Shown here: one piece after another, positions 43,259-52,851 of the stretch
Position numbering within the stretch: the first letter of the stretch is position 1
How the letters are laid out: every line of letters begins with the position of its first letter
Position numbers and translations under genes: made by a program
Notes under the pieces: generated by a model
Told to the model about the DNA's origin: nothing
The model's database searches: none
The model's input: the letters and a program-made list of their open reading frames with translations, nothing else
NCBI GenBank assembly: GCA_964504565.1
Contig: CAZDEY010000003.1
Location: forward strand, 62,001 to 126,000
From: Cesiribacter sp964504565
Lineage (GTDB): Bacteria; Bacteroidota; Bacteroidia; Cytophagales; Cyclobacteriaceae
Direction: 5' to 3'
DNA length: 64,000 bases

Positions 43259-44446
43259 CTAAGCTTTAACCAAATTGGCTTTAACATCGCGTTTTGCCCG
43301 GGCTTTTACCTGGGTTTCGCCCCGGCTTACACTTAATATAATGCCTAAAGCAAAGCCGGTAAAAAGTAACGATGTACCCCCCATACTAATCATTGGCAGG
43401 GGCAATCCGGTTTCTGGTAGTAACCCTACTACTACTCCCATGTTGGCAAATGCCTGCAAAACTATAGCAAAACTTAGGCCTGCCGAAAGCAAACTACCAA
43501 AATCCTGCACCTTATCCGATTTAATATTTTCGCCCCGGTACACATTGGCTACCGCTCGAACCCCCCGGTAGAGCAATGCCAGATAAAGAAACAGCACGAT
43601 AGCTCCGCCAAAAAGGCCGTATTCTTCTATAATAATGGCGTATATATAGTCTGAAAACGAAAGGGGTAAAAAGTTTTTCTGGTCACTATTGCCCGGACCT
43701 TTGCCGGCAATGCCTCCGGTAGAAATTGCGATATAGCCTTGCTGAGCCTGAAAACTAACCTCACCCGATCCGTCAGCAAATCGCTCAATCCGTCCTTTTA
43801 GGGTTTCCCAACGTGATCCGAACATCATGGCTACACTACCGCTCAGCAAGCCAACCATACTAAGGATAACCAGATACTTTACCGGCACTCTGCCAATAAG
43901 CATAAGCAAACCGCAGGTGGCAAATAATAAGGCCGAGGAGCTGAAGTCAGAAAGGGCTATCAAGCCACAAATTACCCCGATCCAGATTAGTACCGGAAGC
44001 AGTAACTCCATATCTTTTATATTCTTTTGCCGCTTACTTAACATAGCGGCCAGGTTGGTTATAAGGGCCAACTTGGCTAAATCCGAGGGCTGAAAAGTTT
44101 TGTTGATAAGCGGAATTTCAATCCAGCGGCGGGCCTCGTTAATTTCAGCCCCAAAAAAGAAAGCATAAAGCAGCAAAGGTACCGACACCAATAAGGCAAT
44201 TCTAGAAAGGCGGCTGTAATAACGAAAGTCTATACGGTGAGCCAACCACATACAGAACAGGCTAAAAAGCAGAAGTAGCGTATGGTTAATCAGGTACTGC
44301 TCTACCATACGATCGCGCTGGTAGGCTAAGGTTCCCGTAGCACTGTATACAGTAAGTACACTTACAAAGGATAAACCAAATACAATTATCCAGATTACCG
44401 GATCGCCGGTTAGGTTGCGGTGGGCCCAGGCTCGTAAATCATTCAT
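43259..44446 (-). CDS. ftsW: Lipid II polymerase FtsW (SEDS family)
   Basis: 395 residues from the ATG at 44446, which overlaps the murD stop (ATGA); a longer frame to 44488 lies inside murD. About ten membrane helices. SEDS hallmarks: RRWIEIPLINKTFQPSDLAKLALI with the essential region around the Asp, GPGNSDQKNFLPLSFSDYIYAIIIEEYG, and GLLPETGLPLPMISMGGTS. Septal peptidoglycan glycosyltransferase working with FtsI. Confidence 0.95.
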   Translation of the reverse strand: MNDLRAWAHRNLTGDPVIWIIVFGLSFVSVLTVYSATGTLAYQRDRMVEQYLINHTLLLLFSLFCMWLAHRIDFRYYSRLSRIALLVSVPLLLYAFFFGAEINEARRWIEIPLINKTFQPSDLAKLALITNLAAMLSKRQKNIKDMELLLPVLIWIGVICGLIALSDFSSSALLFATCGLLMLIGRVPVKYLVILSMVGLLSGSVAMMFGSRWETLKGRIERFADGSGEVSFQAQQGYIAISTGGIAGKGPGNSDQKNFLPLSFSDYIYAIIIEEYGLFGGAIVLFLYLALLYRGVRAVANVYRGENIKSDKVQDFGSLLSAGLSFAIVLQAFANMGVVVGLLPETGLPLPMISMGGTSLLFTGFALGIILSVSRGETQVKARAKRDVKANLVKA

Positions 44447-45807
44447 ACGCTTTCCAACTTCTCCTTTAAAATTAATACTTCTTCGCAAAATTGCCGGCCC
44501 CGGTCCTCGTAATTTTTAAAAAGATCGAAACTGGCGCAGCAGGGCGAAAGCAACACTACGGCCCCGGGTTTAGCTACTGAATGAGCCTGTCGCACCGCCT
44601 GCGCCATGGATTGAGCCTCCACCATATTTTTTTGAAAACTAGAAAAATAGTGCAGTAGCTTAGAATTATCAGTGCCAAGGCAAACTATATCCGTGACCTT
44701 CTCTGCAACCAGTTCTTCTACTTGATCGTAATCATTACCTTTATCTACTCCCCCTACAATCCAGACTATTGGCTTTTTCATAGCATCCAGGGCATACCAG
44801 GCGGCATCTACGTTGGTAGCCTTGCTGTCATTAATATACTCCACCCCGGCCAGGCTCGCCACGGCTTCCATCCGGTGCGGGGCATTTTTAAAACTGGCTA
44901 AGCCGGCCTGTACTTCTTCTATTAAAAGACCGGCCAATTTGGCTGCCAAAGCTGCGCAGCCGGTATTAAGGGTATTATGCTTACCCTTTAATGGCGAGTT
45001 ATTTAGCTGCAGTCCCCATTTTTCCGGGGCTATATAGTCAATTTTATTTTCAGATATAATTGCGGCCCCTACAGTCTCTTTGTATTCCGATAGGGTTAAT
45101 AGCCTACCGGGTAAACCCGCTTTGGCTACTGCTTCACTGAGTAGGGAATTGTCGCCGTTAATAATTAAATAATCCGAGGGTTGCTGATACAGGCCCATCT
45201 GGATTTTGCTACGAACGTAGTTTTCCAGCTTGTAATCGTAGCGGTCCAGGTGATCCGGGGTAATATTGGTAATAACCCCTATTTCGGGTCTGAACCCGGG
45301 CATTCCATCTAGCTGAAACGAACTAACTTCCAATACCCACCAGTCGGGTTCAAAACCACCCGCTACCTGACCGGCCAGGCTTTTGCCTACATTTCCGGCC
45401 AAGCCAACTGAATACCCTGCTTCTTTGAGCAGATGATAGGTTAGTAGCGTGGTAGTGGTTTTACCATTTGTACCCGTTATAGCAATAAATTTAGATCTTC
45501 CGTTTAAGTAACGCCAGGCAAAAAGTAATTCATCAATTATCTGAATTCCCTTTTTCTTAGCCTCCTGAATAAGCAGTACGTTATCCGGAATGCCCGGGCT
45601 TTTAACAATTATACCGCCCTGTAGAACTACTTCAGCCGTATGTTTTCCTTCTTCGTAGGCAATATTGGCTTCAACTAAAACTTTTCGGTTAGCCTCTAAA
45701 ATTGTGCCTTTATCACTTACAAATACTGAGTAGCCTTGTTTTTTTGCCAATAATGCAGCCCCGGTTCCGCTTTCGCCTCCACCCAGTACTACCAGCTTTT
45801 CTTCCAT
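44443..45807 (-). CDS. murD: UDP-N-acetylmuramoyl-L-alanine-D-glutamate ligase MurD
   Basis: 454 residues. N-terminal VVLGGGESGTGAALLAKKQG, ATP loop TGTNGKTTTTLL, EVSSFQLDG, NDSKATNVDAAWYAL and the C-terminal LLSPCCASFDLFKNYEDRG (the usual S-P-A-C/x-A-S-F-D region). Adds D-Glu. Starts 1 bp after the mraY stop. Confidence 0.97.
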   Translation of the reverse strand: MEEKLVVLGGGESGTGAALLAKKQGYSVFVSDKGTILEANRKVLVEANIAYEEGKHTAEVVLQGGIIVKSPGIPDNVLLIQEAKKKGIQIIDELLFAWRYLNGRSKFIAITGTNGKTTTTLLTYHLLKEAGYSVGLAGNVGKSLAGQVAGGFEPDWWVLEVSSFQLDGMPGFRPEIGVITNITPDHLDRYDYKLENYVRSKIQMGLYQQPSDYLIINGDNSLLSEAVAKAGLPGRLLTLSEYKETVGAAIISENKIDYIAPEKWGLQLNNSPLKGKHNTLNTGCAALAAKLAGLLIEEVQAGLASFKNAPHRMEAVASLAGVEYINDSKATNVDAAWYALDAMKKPIVWIVGGVDKGNDYDQVEELVAEKVTDIVCLGTDNSKLLHYFSSFQKNMVEAQSMAQAVRQAHSVAKPGAVVLLSPCCASFDLFKNYEDRGRQFCEEVLILKEKLESV

Positions 45808-45808
45808 A

Positions 45809-47044
45809 CTAGCGTAGTTTAAGGGTTGTTAGGGTTATAATGGCTAGTAATACGCCCACAATCCAGAAGCGGGTAACAATTTTACTTTCGTGAAATTCCA
45901 TTTTCTGATAATGGTGGTGTAGCGGCGACATTTTAAAAATCCTCCGCCCTTCACCGTAGCGTTGCTTGGTATATTTAAAATAACTTACCTGAAGAATAAC
46001 CGATAAATTTTCAACCAAAAATATTCCGCACATGATGGGAATGAGCAATTCTTTACGAACGGCAAATGCCAAAACCGCAATTATACCCCCTAATGAAAGG
46101 CTACCCGTATCACCCATAAATACCTGGGCCGGGTAGGCATTAAACCACAAAAATCCGATACATGCCCCCACAAACGCGGTACAGAAAATTACTAATTCGC
46201 CCGTATTAGGTATGTACATTATATTTAAATAATCGGCGAATATGGTATTGCCCGAAACGTAGGAGAAAATAGCCAAAGTAAGTCCGATTATTGCCGAAGT
46301 ACCAGCCGCCAAACCGTCGAGTCCGTCGGTAATGTTAGCGCCGTTGCTTACTGCAGTGGTAATGAAGATTACTACCAGTACATACAGGACCCAAGTAAAA
46401 TCTTGCAGGTTTTCCGGAATCAAATCGCGGTAATTGAACTCATTATTCTTAAAGAAAGGAATTGTCGATACCGTACTTTTAATATCCTGATAAGGGGTTA
46501 TTATGCCGGAACCTTCTACCTCCGGATTTTCGGTACGCTCAATTATTGGTTCATCAGTGGCAAATTTTCGGACTACCACATCATCGTGAAAGTAAAGGGT
46601 AAGCCCCACAATTAACCCTAAGCCTACCTGACCAACTACTTTAAATTTGCCGGCTAGACCCTCTTTATTCTTCTTAAATACTTTAATATAGTCATCTAGA
46701 AAACCTATAAAGCCCATCCAGATGGTGGCGGTCAGCATCAGGATAATGTAGATATTATCCAGCTTTGCGAACAGCAAGGTTGGAACTACAATAGCCGAAA
46801 TAATTATAATTCCGCCCATTGTTGGAGTACCTTTCTTCTCAATTTGCCCTTGCAAACCCAGGTTTCGTACAATTTCGCCGATTTGGCGCTTCTGTAGGTA
46901 TCGGATTAATTTTTTGCCAATTAGCAAACTAATTAAAAGTGAAAATAAAGCGGTTGCCCCCGCCCTGAATGAAATATACTGAAAGACCTGCGCCCCGGCT
47001 AGGTTAAATTCCTTCTCTAAAAAATCGAAAATATGATAAAACAT
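45809..47044 (-). CDS. mraY: Phospho-N-acetylmuramoyl-pentapeptide transferase MraY
   Basis: 411 residues, about ten membrane helices. Family motifs KKGTPTMGGI, GFLDDYIKVFKKNKEGL (catalytic Asp pair), NITDGLDGLAAG, and HHHYQKMEFHE near the C terminus. A hydrophilic insertion at about 160-205 (rich in Thr, Glu, Pro, Asn) is longer than in Proteobacteria, as is usual in Bacteroidota. Makes lipid I. Confidence 0.97.
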   Translation of the reverse strand: MFYHIFDFLEKEFNLAGAQVFQYISFRAGATALFSLLISLLIGKKLIRYLQKRQIGEIVRNLGLQGQIEKKGTPTMGGIIIISAIVVPTLLFAKLDNIYIILMLTATIWMGFIGFLDDYIKVFKKNKEGLAGKFKVVGQVGLGLIVGLTLYFHDDVVVRKFATDEPIIERTENPEVEGSGIITPYQDIKSTVSTIPFFKNNEFNYRDLIPENLQDFTWVLYVLVVIFITTAVSNGANITDGLDGLAAGTSAIIGLTLAIFSYVSGNTIFADYLNIMYIPNTGELVIFCTAFVGACIGFLWFNAYPAQVFMGDTGSLSLGGIIAVLAFAVRKELLIPIMCGIFLVENLSVILQVSYFKYTKQRYGEGRRIFKMSPLHHHYQKMEFHESKIVTRFWIVGVLLAIITLTTLKLR

Positions 47045-47101
47045 TCAGGTAGGCTGGGTTAAAAGTGCTTGAAAACGGAATTAACTAAATCTTAAACAAT
47101 T

Positions 47102-48565
47102 TCACCCCTTTAATTGGGCTAAAATTTCCCGTATAACCTCCCTATCGTCAAAATGATGCCGAGTTCCATTTACCTCCTGGTAGGTCTCGTGTCCTTTGCC
47201 GGCTACCAGTACAATATCCCCGGGCTGAGCCATCATTAGGGCGGTGCGTATAGCTTCTTTCCTATCTAAAATGCTCAGTACTTTGCGCTGTTGGGCAGCG
47301 GTAATACCCTGCTGCATTTCCTGCAATATGACTGCCGGATCTTCGGTACGGGGGTTGTCCGAAGTTAAAATAACTTTATCGCTATGGTTAGCCGAGGTGC
47401 TGGCCATAATTGGGCGCTTGGTTTTATCCCGGTCGCCGCCGCAACCCACTACAGTGATAACCTGCTCATTGCCCGTTCGAAAAGATGAAATAGTTTGCAA
47501 TACATTTTCCAGGGCATCGGGCGTATGGGCGTAATCCACTATTGATAATATACCACTTTCCGGCATTACCTGCTCAAACCTGCCCGGGGCCGTGTTCAGG
47601 CTGCTTAACTGGGTAAGAACCGCATCTTCATCTTCGCCCAACAAAACCGCAGTCCCGTATACTGCTAAAATATTATATGCATTAAAATCACCTATAAGCC
47701 TAAACCAAACTACTTTTCCATCTAACTCAAGTTCCAAACCCTGAAGGGTATTACTAATTAACCGGGCCTTGTAGTCTGCCGGACGCTTTAAGGCGTAGCT
47801 AAACTTTCGGGCGCTAGTATTCTGCAGCATTACCAGTCCCCGCTTGTCATCAATATTTGTAAGGGCAAATGCCGCCTTAGGCAGGTAATCAAAAAGTTGT
47901 TTTTTAGCGGCTATGTAAGCATCAAAGGTTTTGTGGTAGTCAAGGTGGTCGTGGCTGATATTGGTGAAAATGGCCCCATCCAGCTTCATACCTCCAATTC
48001 GGCCCTGCACTATAGCATGGCTGCTGGCTTCCATAAAGCAGTGTGTACACCCCTTATCCAGCATCTTACCTAATAATTCCTGTAAACTAATGGCGTCCGG
48101 CGTGGTATGGGTTGCCTTTATCTCTTCGTCGTTAATTAAGTTACGCACAGTAGAAAGTAGGCCGGTAGTGTAGCCTAATTCCCGGAATAAATTATAGAGC
48201 AAAGTTGCCACAGTGGTTTTACCGTTAGTACCGGTAACCGCTACAATTTTTAATTTCTCTGAAGGATTGCCGTAGAAATTAGCGGCCATGGTACCCAGCG
48301 CCTGGCTTGTGTCCCTTACCTGAATCCAGGTAATGTCTTCAATAGGATTTTCGGGCCAGTTTTCAACAACAACTACCTTAGCCCCATCCTCTATAACCTT
48401 CGAAATATAACTATGCCCATCAACCTGGGTGCCTCGCATAGCTACAAACATGCTGCCCTGGCTTACCTTGCGGCTATCAAAGGTTAGGCTTTCAATAATG
48501 ATATCGGTTGGCCCCTTACTAGCCGTCAGGGAAACATTGTAGAGAATATCCTGAAGTTTTGGCAT
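47102..48565 (-). CDS. murE: UDP-MurNAc-tripeptide synthetase MurE
   Basis: 487 residues. TFDSRKVSQGSMFVAMRG at the N terminus, ATP loop VTGTNGKTTVATLL, EASSHAIVQGR, and the meso-diaminopimelate-specific SDNPRTEDP (DNPR) motif, so it should add meso-DAP, in agreement with DapD at 24544. No murF is seen in this cluster. The ATG overlaps the ftsI stop by 1 bp; 57 bp separate it from mraY. Confidence 0.97.
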   Translation of the reverse strand: MPKLQDILYNVSLTASKGPTDIIIESLTFDSRKVSQGSMFVAMRGTQVDGHSYISKVIEDGAKVVVVENWPENPIEDITWIQVRDTSQALGTMAANFYGNPSEKLKIVAVTGTNGKTTVATLLYNLFRELGYTTGLLSTVRNLINDEEIKATHTTPDAISLQELLGKMLDKGCTHCFMEASSHAIVQGRIGGMKLDGAIFTNISHDHLDYHKTFDAYIAAKKQLFDYLPKAAFALTNIDDKRGLVMLQNTSARKFSYALKRPADYKARLISNTLQGLELELDGKVVWFRLIGDFNAYNILAVYGTAVLLGEDEDAVLTQLSSLNTAPGRFEQVMPESGILSIVDYAHTPDALENVLQTISSFRTGNEQVITVVGCGGDRDKTKRPIMASTSANHSDKVILTSDNPRTEDPAVILQEMQQGITAAQQRKVLSILDRKEAIRTALMMAQPGDIVLVAGKGHETYQEVNGTRHHFDDREVIREILAQLKG

Positions 48566-50658
48566 TACTTAAGCGAAAGCTGTATGTACGATCCCTTTAT
48601 TATTTTATCACCGGGTAAGAGAGATTGTTTGCTTACCCGACCACTACCGCGATAATTTACCTGTAATCCCCCATTTTCCAAAAGGTATATAGCATCGCGC
48701 AGAAGCATACCCCGCACATCGGGTACCCGGCCGGTGCTGTTGGCCCGACCCTGCCAAGCTACGCTATCACCTAGTACCTTAGTTTGTCCCCAGTCTGCGT
48801 CCGGGTTCTCTTCGTGGCGAATATCCAGTTCAGCGCACAAATCAACCAGTTCTGGCAGAAACCCAGCCTGAATTACGGGCAATTCTTGATTAGTGGTGCT
48901 ATCCACGGTTGCCAAATAAGCCTCGTGGATTTCCAGATCGCGAGCGTAAATTTTATCGGCAATTTCTTTAAATACCGGGGCCGCCACATCGCTTCCGTAC
49001 TGGCTATAGCCTTTAGGGTTATCAATAACTACTATGCAACTGTACTTAGGCTTATCGGTCGGAAAGTATCCTACAAAAGAGGTATAGTACTTGCGTACAT
49101 ACCGACCATTTTCCAAGGTTTGGGCAGTGCCGGTTTTGCCGGCTATACCATAATGGGCATTTCTGATGTTGCTGGCTGTTCCGCTTTCAACCACCCCGGC
49201 CAAAAGTTGGTGAACACTTTCTAAGGTTTGGGGCGATGCTATTTGCTCATTAAGTATGTAGGGGTCAATCTGTTCCTCTACCTGATTAGCGCGGCGAACG
49301 GCCGAAACCAGCGTAGGTTTCATCATTTTACCATTATTGGCAACTGCATTATAAAACGTAAGGGTTTGTAGGGGCGTAATTTCGAAACCGTAGCCGTAGG
49401 CCATCCACGGTAAGGTAATCCCACTCCACCGGTCTTCGGTAGGAAATTTAGGTATACCCTCGCCCATAAGCTGAAAATCCAGTGGGTCACTCAGCCCAAA
49501 CCTCCGCACATATTCCATAAACTTCTGGGGTTTAAGCCCAAAGTGCGAATCAACCAATTTGGCAAAGGCTATGTTAGAAGACTTTTCAAAGGCATCCTCA
49601 ATAGTAATTTTACCGTAGCCGCCCGGCTTATGGTCCCGTACCACTTCTTTGTAAAATTTTAAAACACCATCGCCGGTATCAATCGTATCTGCAATTTGTA
49701 AGTGGCTATCCTCAAGTAGTGCCATAAGGCTGGCCAGTTTAAATGTAGAGCCCGGTTCTCTAAGGCCATGGGATCCTACCGCATAATTGTAGGTTTCACC
49801 GTAGTAGCCGTTTTTATTTCGGCTGAGGTTAGCCATAGCTTTAATATGCCCGGTAGCTACTTCCATAACCACCACACAACCCCGGTCCGCCTCATGCATT
49901 TGTAAATGTTTCAGCAGGGCACTTTCCGATACGTCCTGTAAATTAACATCCAGGGTGGTTACTATATCCAGGCCTTCTTGCGGGCGGCGCTGCTGATCGT
50001 TAAATACTTGTACCCAGCTACCGCCGGCACGCTTAGTAAATAATGCTTCCCCGTCTAAGCCCCTAAGTTTATCGTGGAAGCTTCGTTCCAGGCCGGCGCC
50101 AAAACCTTCATCGTTAACGTAGCCTATGGTTCGGCCCGCCAGGTTGCTAAATGGCCTAAAGCGCTTATCGGCTTTTTCAAACAACACCCCGCCCCGGTAG
50201 CGGCCTTCCCGAAACAGCGGCCACGTTTCCATAACTTTTTTATCCTGATAGCCTACCTGAACCCGATTTAATACTAAGTAACGGCGATTCTTAGCCCGGG
50301 CAGTTTTAATACGCTCCCGGTATTCTTTTTGGCTCCGGTCGCCATAAAACTTGCTTAATAGTAGGCTTAAACTATCAATTGATGCATCAAATAGTTCATC
50401 GGAAGCTACGGTAGGGTCCAGGCAAACTTTGTAGAACGGTAACGAAGTTGCCAACAAACTACCATTATCACTGTAGATGTTGCCGCGAGTTGATGGTATA
50501 GTACGGTACTGCAGACTGGTGGCGGCCGCCACCTTTCGCCAGCGTTCACCTTCTACAGTTTGCAGCGAAAATATGCGGTAAATAATGGCTGTAGCAAAAA
50601 GAAAACTAAGTATAAATGCCAGCCTTACCCTTAGCAATATAGTTCTTTTGCTATTCAT
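48565..50658 (-). CDS. ftsI: Septal peptidoglycan transpeptidase FtsI (PBP3) with PASTA domain
   Basis: 697 residues. One membrane helix (about 9-30), a PBP dimerisation domain (about 50-215; STRGNIYSDNGSLLATS), transpeptidase domain with STFK (Ser304), SSN (360-362) and KTGTAQ (508-513), and a C-terminal PASTA domain (about 640-697; VPDVRGMLLRDAIYLLENGG). The PASTA domain is absent from proteobacterial FtsI but common in this phylum. Overlaps ftsL by 8 bp. Confidence 0.96.
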   Translation of the reverse strand: MNSKRTILLRVRLAFILSFLFATAIIYRIFSLQTVEGERWRKVAAATSLQYRTIPSTRGNIYSDNGSLLATSLPFYKVCLDPTVASDELFDASIDSLSLLLSKFYGDRSQKEYRERIKTARAKNRRYLVLNRVQVGYQDKKVMETWPLFREGRYRGGVLFEKADKRFRPFSNLAGRTIGYVNDEGFGAGLERSFHDKLRGLDGEALFTKRAGGSWVQVFNDQQRRPQEGLDIVTTLDVNLQDVSESALLKHLQMHEADRGCVVVMEVATGHIKAMANLSRNKNGYYGETYNYAVGSHGLREPGSTFKLASLMALLEDSHLQIADTIDTGDGVLKFYKEVVRDHKPGGYGKITIEDAFEKSSNIAFAKLVDSHFGLKPQKFMEYVRRFGLSDPLDFQLMGEGIPKFPTEDRWSGITLPWMAYGYGFEITPLQTLTFYNAVANNGKMMKPTLVSAVRRANQVEEQIDPYILNEQIASPQTLESVHQLLAGVVESGTASNIRNAHYGIAGKTGTAQTLENGRYVRKYYTSFVGYFPTDKPKYSCIVVIDNPKGYSQYGSDVAAPVFKEIADKIYARDLEIHEAYLATVDSTTNQELPVIQAGFLPELVDLCAELDIRHEENPDADWGQTKVLGDSVAWQGRANSTGRVPDVRGMLLRDAIYLLENGGLQVNYRGSGRVSKQSLLPGDKIIKGSYIQLSLK

Positions 50659-51025
50659 CTTCAGAAATTACAATTTTATGAGGTGGTTTTTGACTTTCAA
50701 TTAATCCAAGGGGCTCTACCCGGCGGGCAACTTCTGACTGTTTACTACTAAACATATAATCGGCTTTAAGGGTGGTATAATCGGCTCGTAAATCCTCAAC
50801 CTCCTGCTCCAGGCGCTGCACCTTACGGTTGGTTTTTTCGCCGTAATGGTTATTGCCGATATAGGTTAGCAGCAATACCATTACAAATAGTACAAAGGGC
50901 AGGTGTTTAACCGGAACGCCTTCGTCAAATAGCGACTCCATTTTAAAAACGCCTTCCACCTTCTGAAAGAGGCTTTTGCCTTTTTTTCGGGTCTTTGGCG
51001 GGTTTTTTGGCAGATTCCTGGCCAT
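50651..51025 (-). CDS. ftsL: FtsL-like cell division protein
   Basis: 124 residues. Basic cytoplasmic N-terminal (1-38), one membrane helix (about 42-60), then a coiled coil (about 65-100; RKVQRLEQEVEDLRADYTTL). It has the size and layout of FtsL and sits between rsmH and ftsI, its usual place; sequence conservation of FtsL is low, so context carries the call. Confidence 0.85.
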   Translation of the reverse strand: MARNLPKNPPKTRKKGKSLFQKVEGVFKMESLFDEGVPVKHLPFVLFVMVLLLTYIGNNHYGEKTNRKVQRLEQEVEDLRADYTTLKADYMFSSKQSEVARRVEPLGLIESQKPPHKIVISEDE

Positions 51026-51027
51026 AT

Positions 51028-51930
51028 CTATATTTTTTCGGCTACTCGTAAACGGGCACTCCTTGCCCTATTATTGCGGGCTACTTCTTCTGCTTGAGCT
51101 TCCAGTGGCTTACGGGTTATTGGCTTAAGGGGCTTAAGCGGGTTTCCGTAAAAATCCTTTTCAAGCTCACCGCTAAACTTTCCTTTAGCTATAAAATTTT
51201 TGACCAGCCTATCCTCTAAGCTATGATAACTAATTACTACGAGGCGGCCGCCGGGTTTAAGTACTTCTGCAGCCTGTTCCAGCATCTCTTCTAAAGCAGC
51301 CAATTCATCGTTCACTTCAATTCTTAATGCCTGAAAAACTTGGGCTAAATACTTGTTTTCTCGATTACGCGGCGCCAAAGGTTCAGCCACTTCCTTTAAA
51401 TCATCAATAGTTTGTAGTGGGCTATTAATCCTCCGAGAAACCAGAGCAGAGGCTAAGGTACGGGCATTTTTAACTTCGCCGTACATACCCAATATTTTAT
51501 GCAATTCCGATTCCGGGTACTCATTTATTACCGACTCGGCAGTTTTACTTCCGGCCTGATCCATACGCATATCCAGCTTAGCATTAAAACGGGTAGAAAA
51601 GCCCCGTTCCGGAACGTCGAATTGATGTGAAGAAACCCCTAAATCAGCCAAAATACCGTCAACTTGCTTAATTCCGTGCAAGCGTAAATAACGCTTCAGA
51701 TAGCGGAAATTGGCAGCAACTAGAGTAAAGCGCGAATCATTCAGCTTTTCTGCCTGCTGGTGGGCGTCGGTATCCTGGTCAAAGCCCAGCACTTTACCTC
51801 CTTTAAGCTCGGCCAGAATTTGCTGGGTATGCCCCCCGCCGCCAAAGGTCAGGTCCACGTAGGTGCCATTATCCTGAATGTTGAGTCCATCCAAAGATTC
51901 GCGCAGCATTACCGGATTATGGTATTCCAT
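51028..51930 (-). CDS. rsmH: 16S rRNA (cytosine1402-N4)-methyltransferase RsmH
   Basis: 300 residues. YHNPVMLRESLDGL start, SAM-binding YVDLTFGGGGHTQQIL, DGILADLGVSSHQFD, and LEDRLVKNFI. Methylates C1402 in the 16S decoding site. Second gene of the dcw cluster, 13 bp after mraZ. Confidence 0.96.
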   Translation of the reverse strand: MEYHNPVMLRESLDGLNIQDNGTYVDLTFGGGGHTQQILAELKGGKVLGFDQDTDAHQQAEKLNDSRFTLVAANFRYLKRYLRLHGIKQVDGILADLGVSSHQFDVPERGFSTRFNAKLDMRMDQAGSKTAESVINEYPESELHKILGMYGEVKNARTLASALVSRRINSPLQTIDDLKEVAEPLAPRNRENKYLAQVFQALRIEVNDELAALEEMLEQAAEVLKPGGRLVVISYHSLEDRLVKNFIAKGKFSGELEKDFYGNPLKPLKPITRKPLEAQAEEVARNNRARSARLRVAEKI

Positions 51931-51943
51931 TTAGTATACTAAT

Positions 51944-52387
51944 TTATTCGGAAAGAAATTTTTCGGCCAATTTGCTAAATTCCTGGCTATCCTGAATTAA
52001 ATACTGCTGGTACTTATCGGGATTCCATAACTCTATGCGATTACCCATACCTACCACCACCACATCTTTTTTAAGATCAGCAAATTGCAGCATTGACTTA
52101 GGTATCAGAAACCTTCCATTAGCATCCAGTTCCACCTGGGCATTGCCTCTAAAAAAATTTCGCTGGAGTTTACGGTATTCCTCGTTAAACTCATTTAAGG
52201 AGGCAATTTTTGAAAAAATCTTTCTGTACTCAGTATAAGGATATACCACCAGGCAAGGCTCAAACCCACAACGAACCACCAACTCCCCTCCGGCCGTATT
52301 CGGCAAGGCAGCCTTAATGCGAGCCGGCAAAACAATGCGGCCTTTAGCATCAAGCTTACATTCGTATTCGGAGGTAAAATATCCCAT
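51944..52387 (-). CDS. mraZ: Transcriptional regulator MraZ
   Basis: 147 residues from the ATG at 52387 (MGYFTSEYECKLDAKGR); an upstream ATG at 52423 adds 12 residues lacking homology and would place the start in the promoter. Two SpoVT/AbrB-like repeats, each with the DxKGR/DxxGR motif (LDAKGRIVLPARIK and LDANGRFLIPKSM). MraZ is known to bind repeated GTGG-type boxes upstream of its own gene; such repeats are present at 52428-52451. First gene of the cluster. Confidence 0.95.
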   Translation of the reverse strand: MGYFTSEYECKLDAKGRIVLPARIKAALPNTAGGELVVRCGFEPCLVVYPYTEYRKIFSKIASLNEFNEEYRKLQRNFFRGNAQVELDANGRFLIPKSMLQFADLKKDVVVVGMGNRIELWNPDKYQQYLIQDSQEFSKLAEKFLSE

Positions 52388-52397
52388 AGTATAAGGG

Positions 52398-52405
52398 CAA
52401 AAATA
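52398..52405 (-). promoter_or_regulatory. Possible -7 element for the dcw cluster
   Basis: TATTTTTG on the minus strand fits TAnnTTTG and lies 11 bp upstream of the mraZ ATG, giving a very short leader. The GTGG repeats begin about 20 bp further upstream, where a -33 element would lie, so MraZ bound there should block the promoter. Confidence 0.45.
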
Positions 52406-52427
52406 AAGAAAATCGGAACACACTTAT

Positions 52428-52451
52428 CCACAATCCCCCACTTTCTACCAC
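52428..52451 (-). promoter_or_regulatory. MraZ operator: three GTGG repeats with 10-bp period
   Basis: On the minus strand GTGG occurs at 52451-52448, 52441-52438 and 52431-52428, exactly 10 bp apart, the arrangement described for MraZ boxes. The gene encoded directly downstream is mraZ. The last repeat lies within TTATCCACA (52424-52432, plus strand), a match to the DnaA box consensus TTATNCACA. Confidence 0.8.
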
Positions 52452-52851
52452 CTTTCGTGCATATTACCGCCATTTTGGTATATAACTTGGAATTATTATA
52501 TAATTTGGTAACTCAGTAACCAATTATATTAAAATAATTCAAATTTAATATTAATCATAATCCTTTGTATTACTGGTTATCAATGACTTTTCCAAATTAT
52601 TTGACTTATAAAATCTGATAATTTGTACATGATTAAATATTTGACATTCAATTAGTTAAATAGTTTTACCAAGAGTTATACACAGCTAAGTGGTTCACAA
52701 TTAGAGATTTGACTATATTGTTTGATATTTAGGCAATTTACCTTAAACAAACAGTTATCAATGCTATAAATCATTCTGATTTTGACTTTTTAGCCGATCA
52801 TTGGATTTTGATTAAAAAGCTCTACTTCTGCTAGATTCTTACTTACAATTT
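52452..52851. other. AT-rich intergenic region with DnaA-box-like and repeated motifs
   Basis: Strongly AT-rich divergent region between mraZ and the TlpA-like gene. Contents: TTATACACA (52676-52684), a second match to the DnaA box consensus; the direct repeat GTTATCAATG at 52576-52585 and 52754-52763; and TTTGAC four times, three of them as ATTTGAC (52599, 52639, 52707) and once as ATTTTGAC (TTTGAC at 52781). No open frame. The role of these motifs is not known. Confidence 0.5.
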
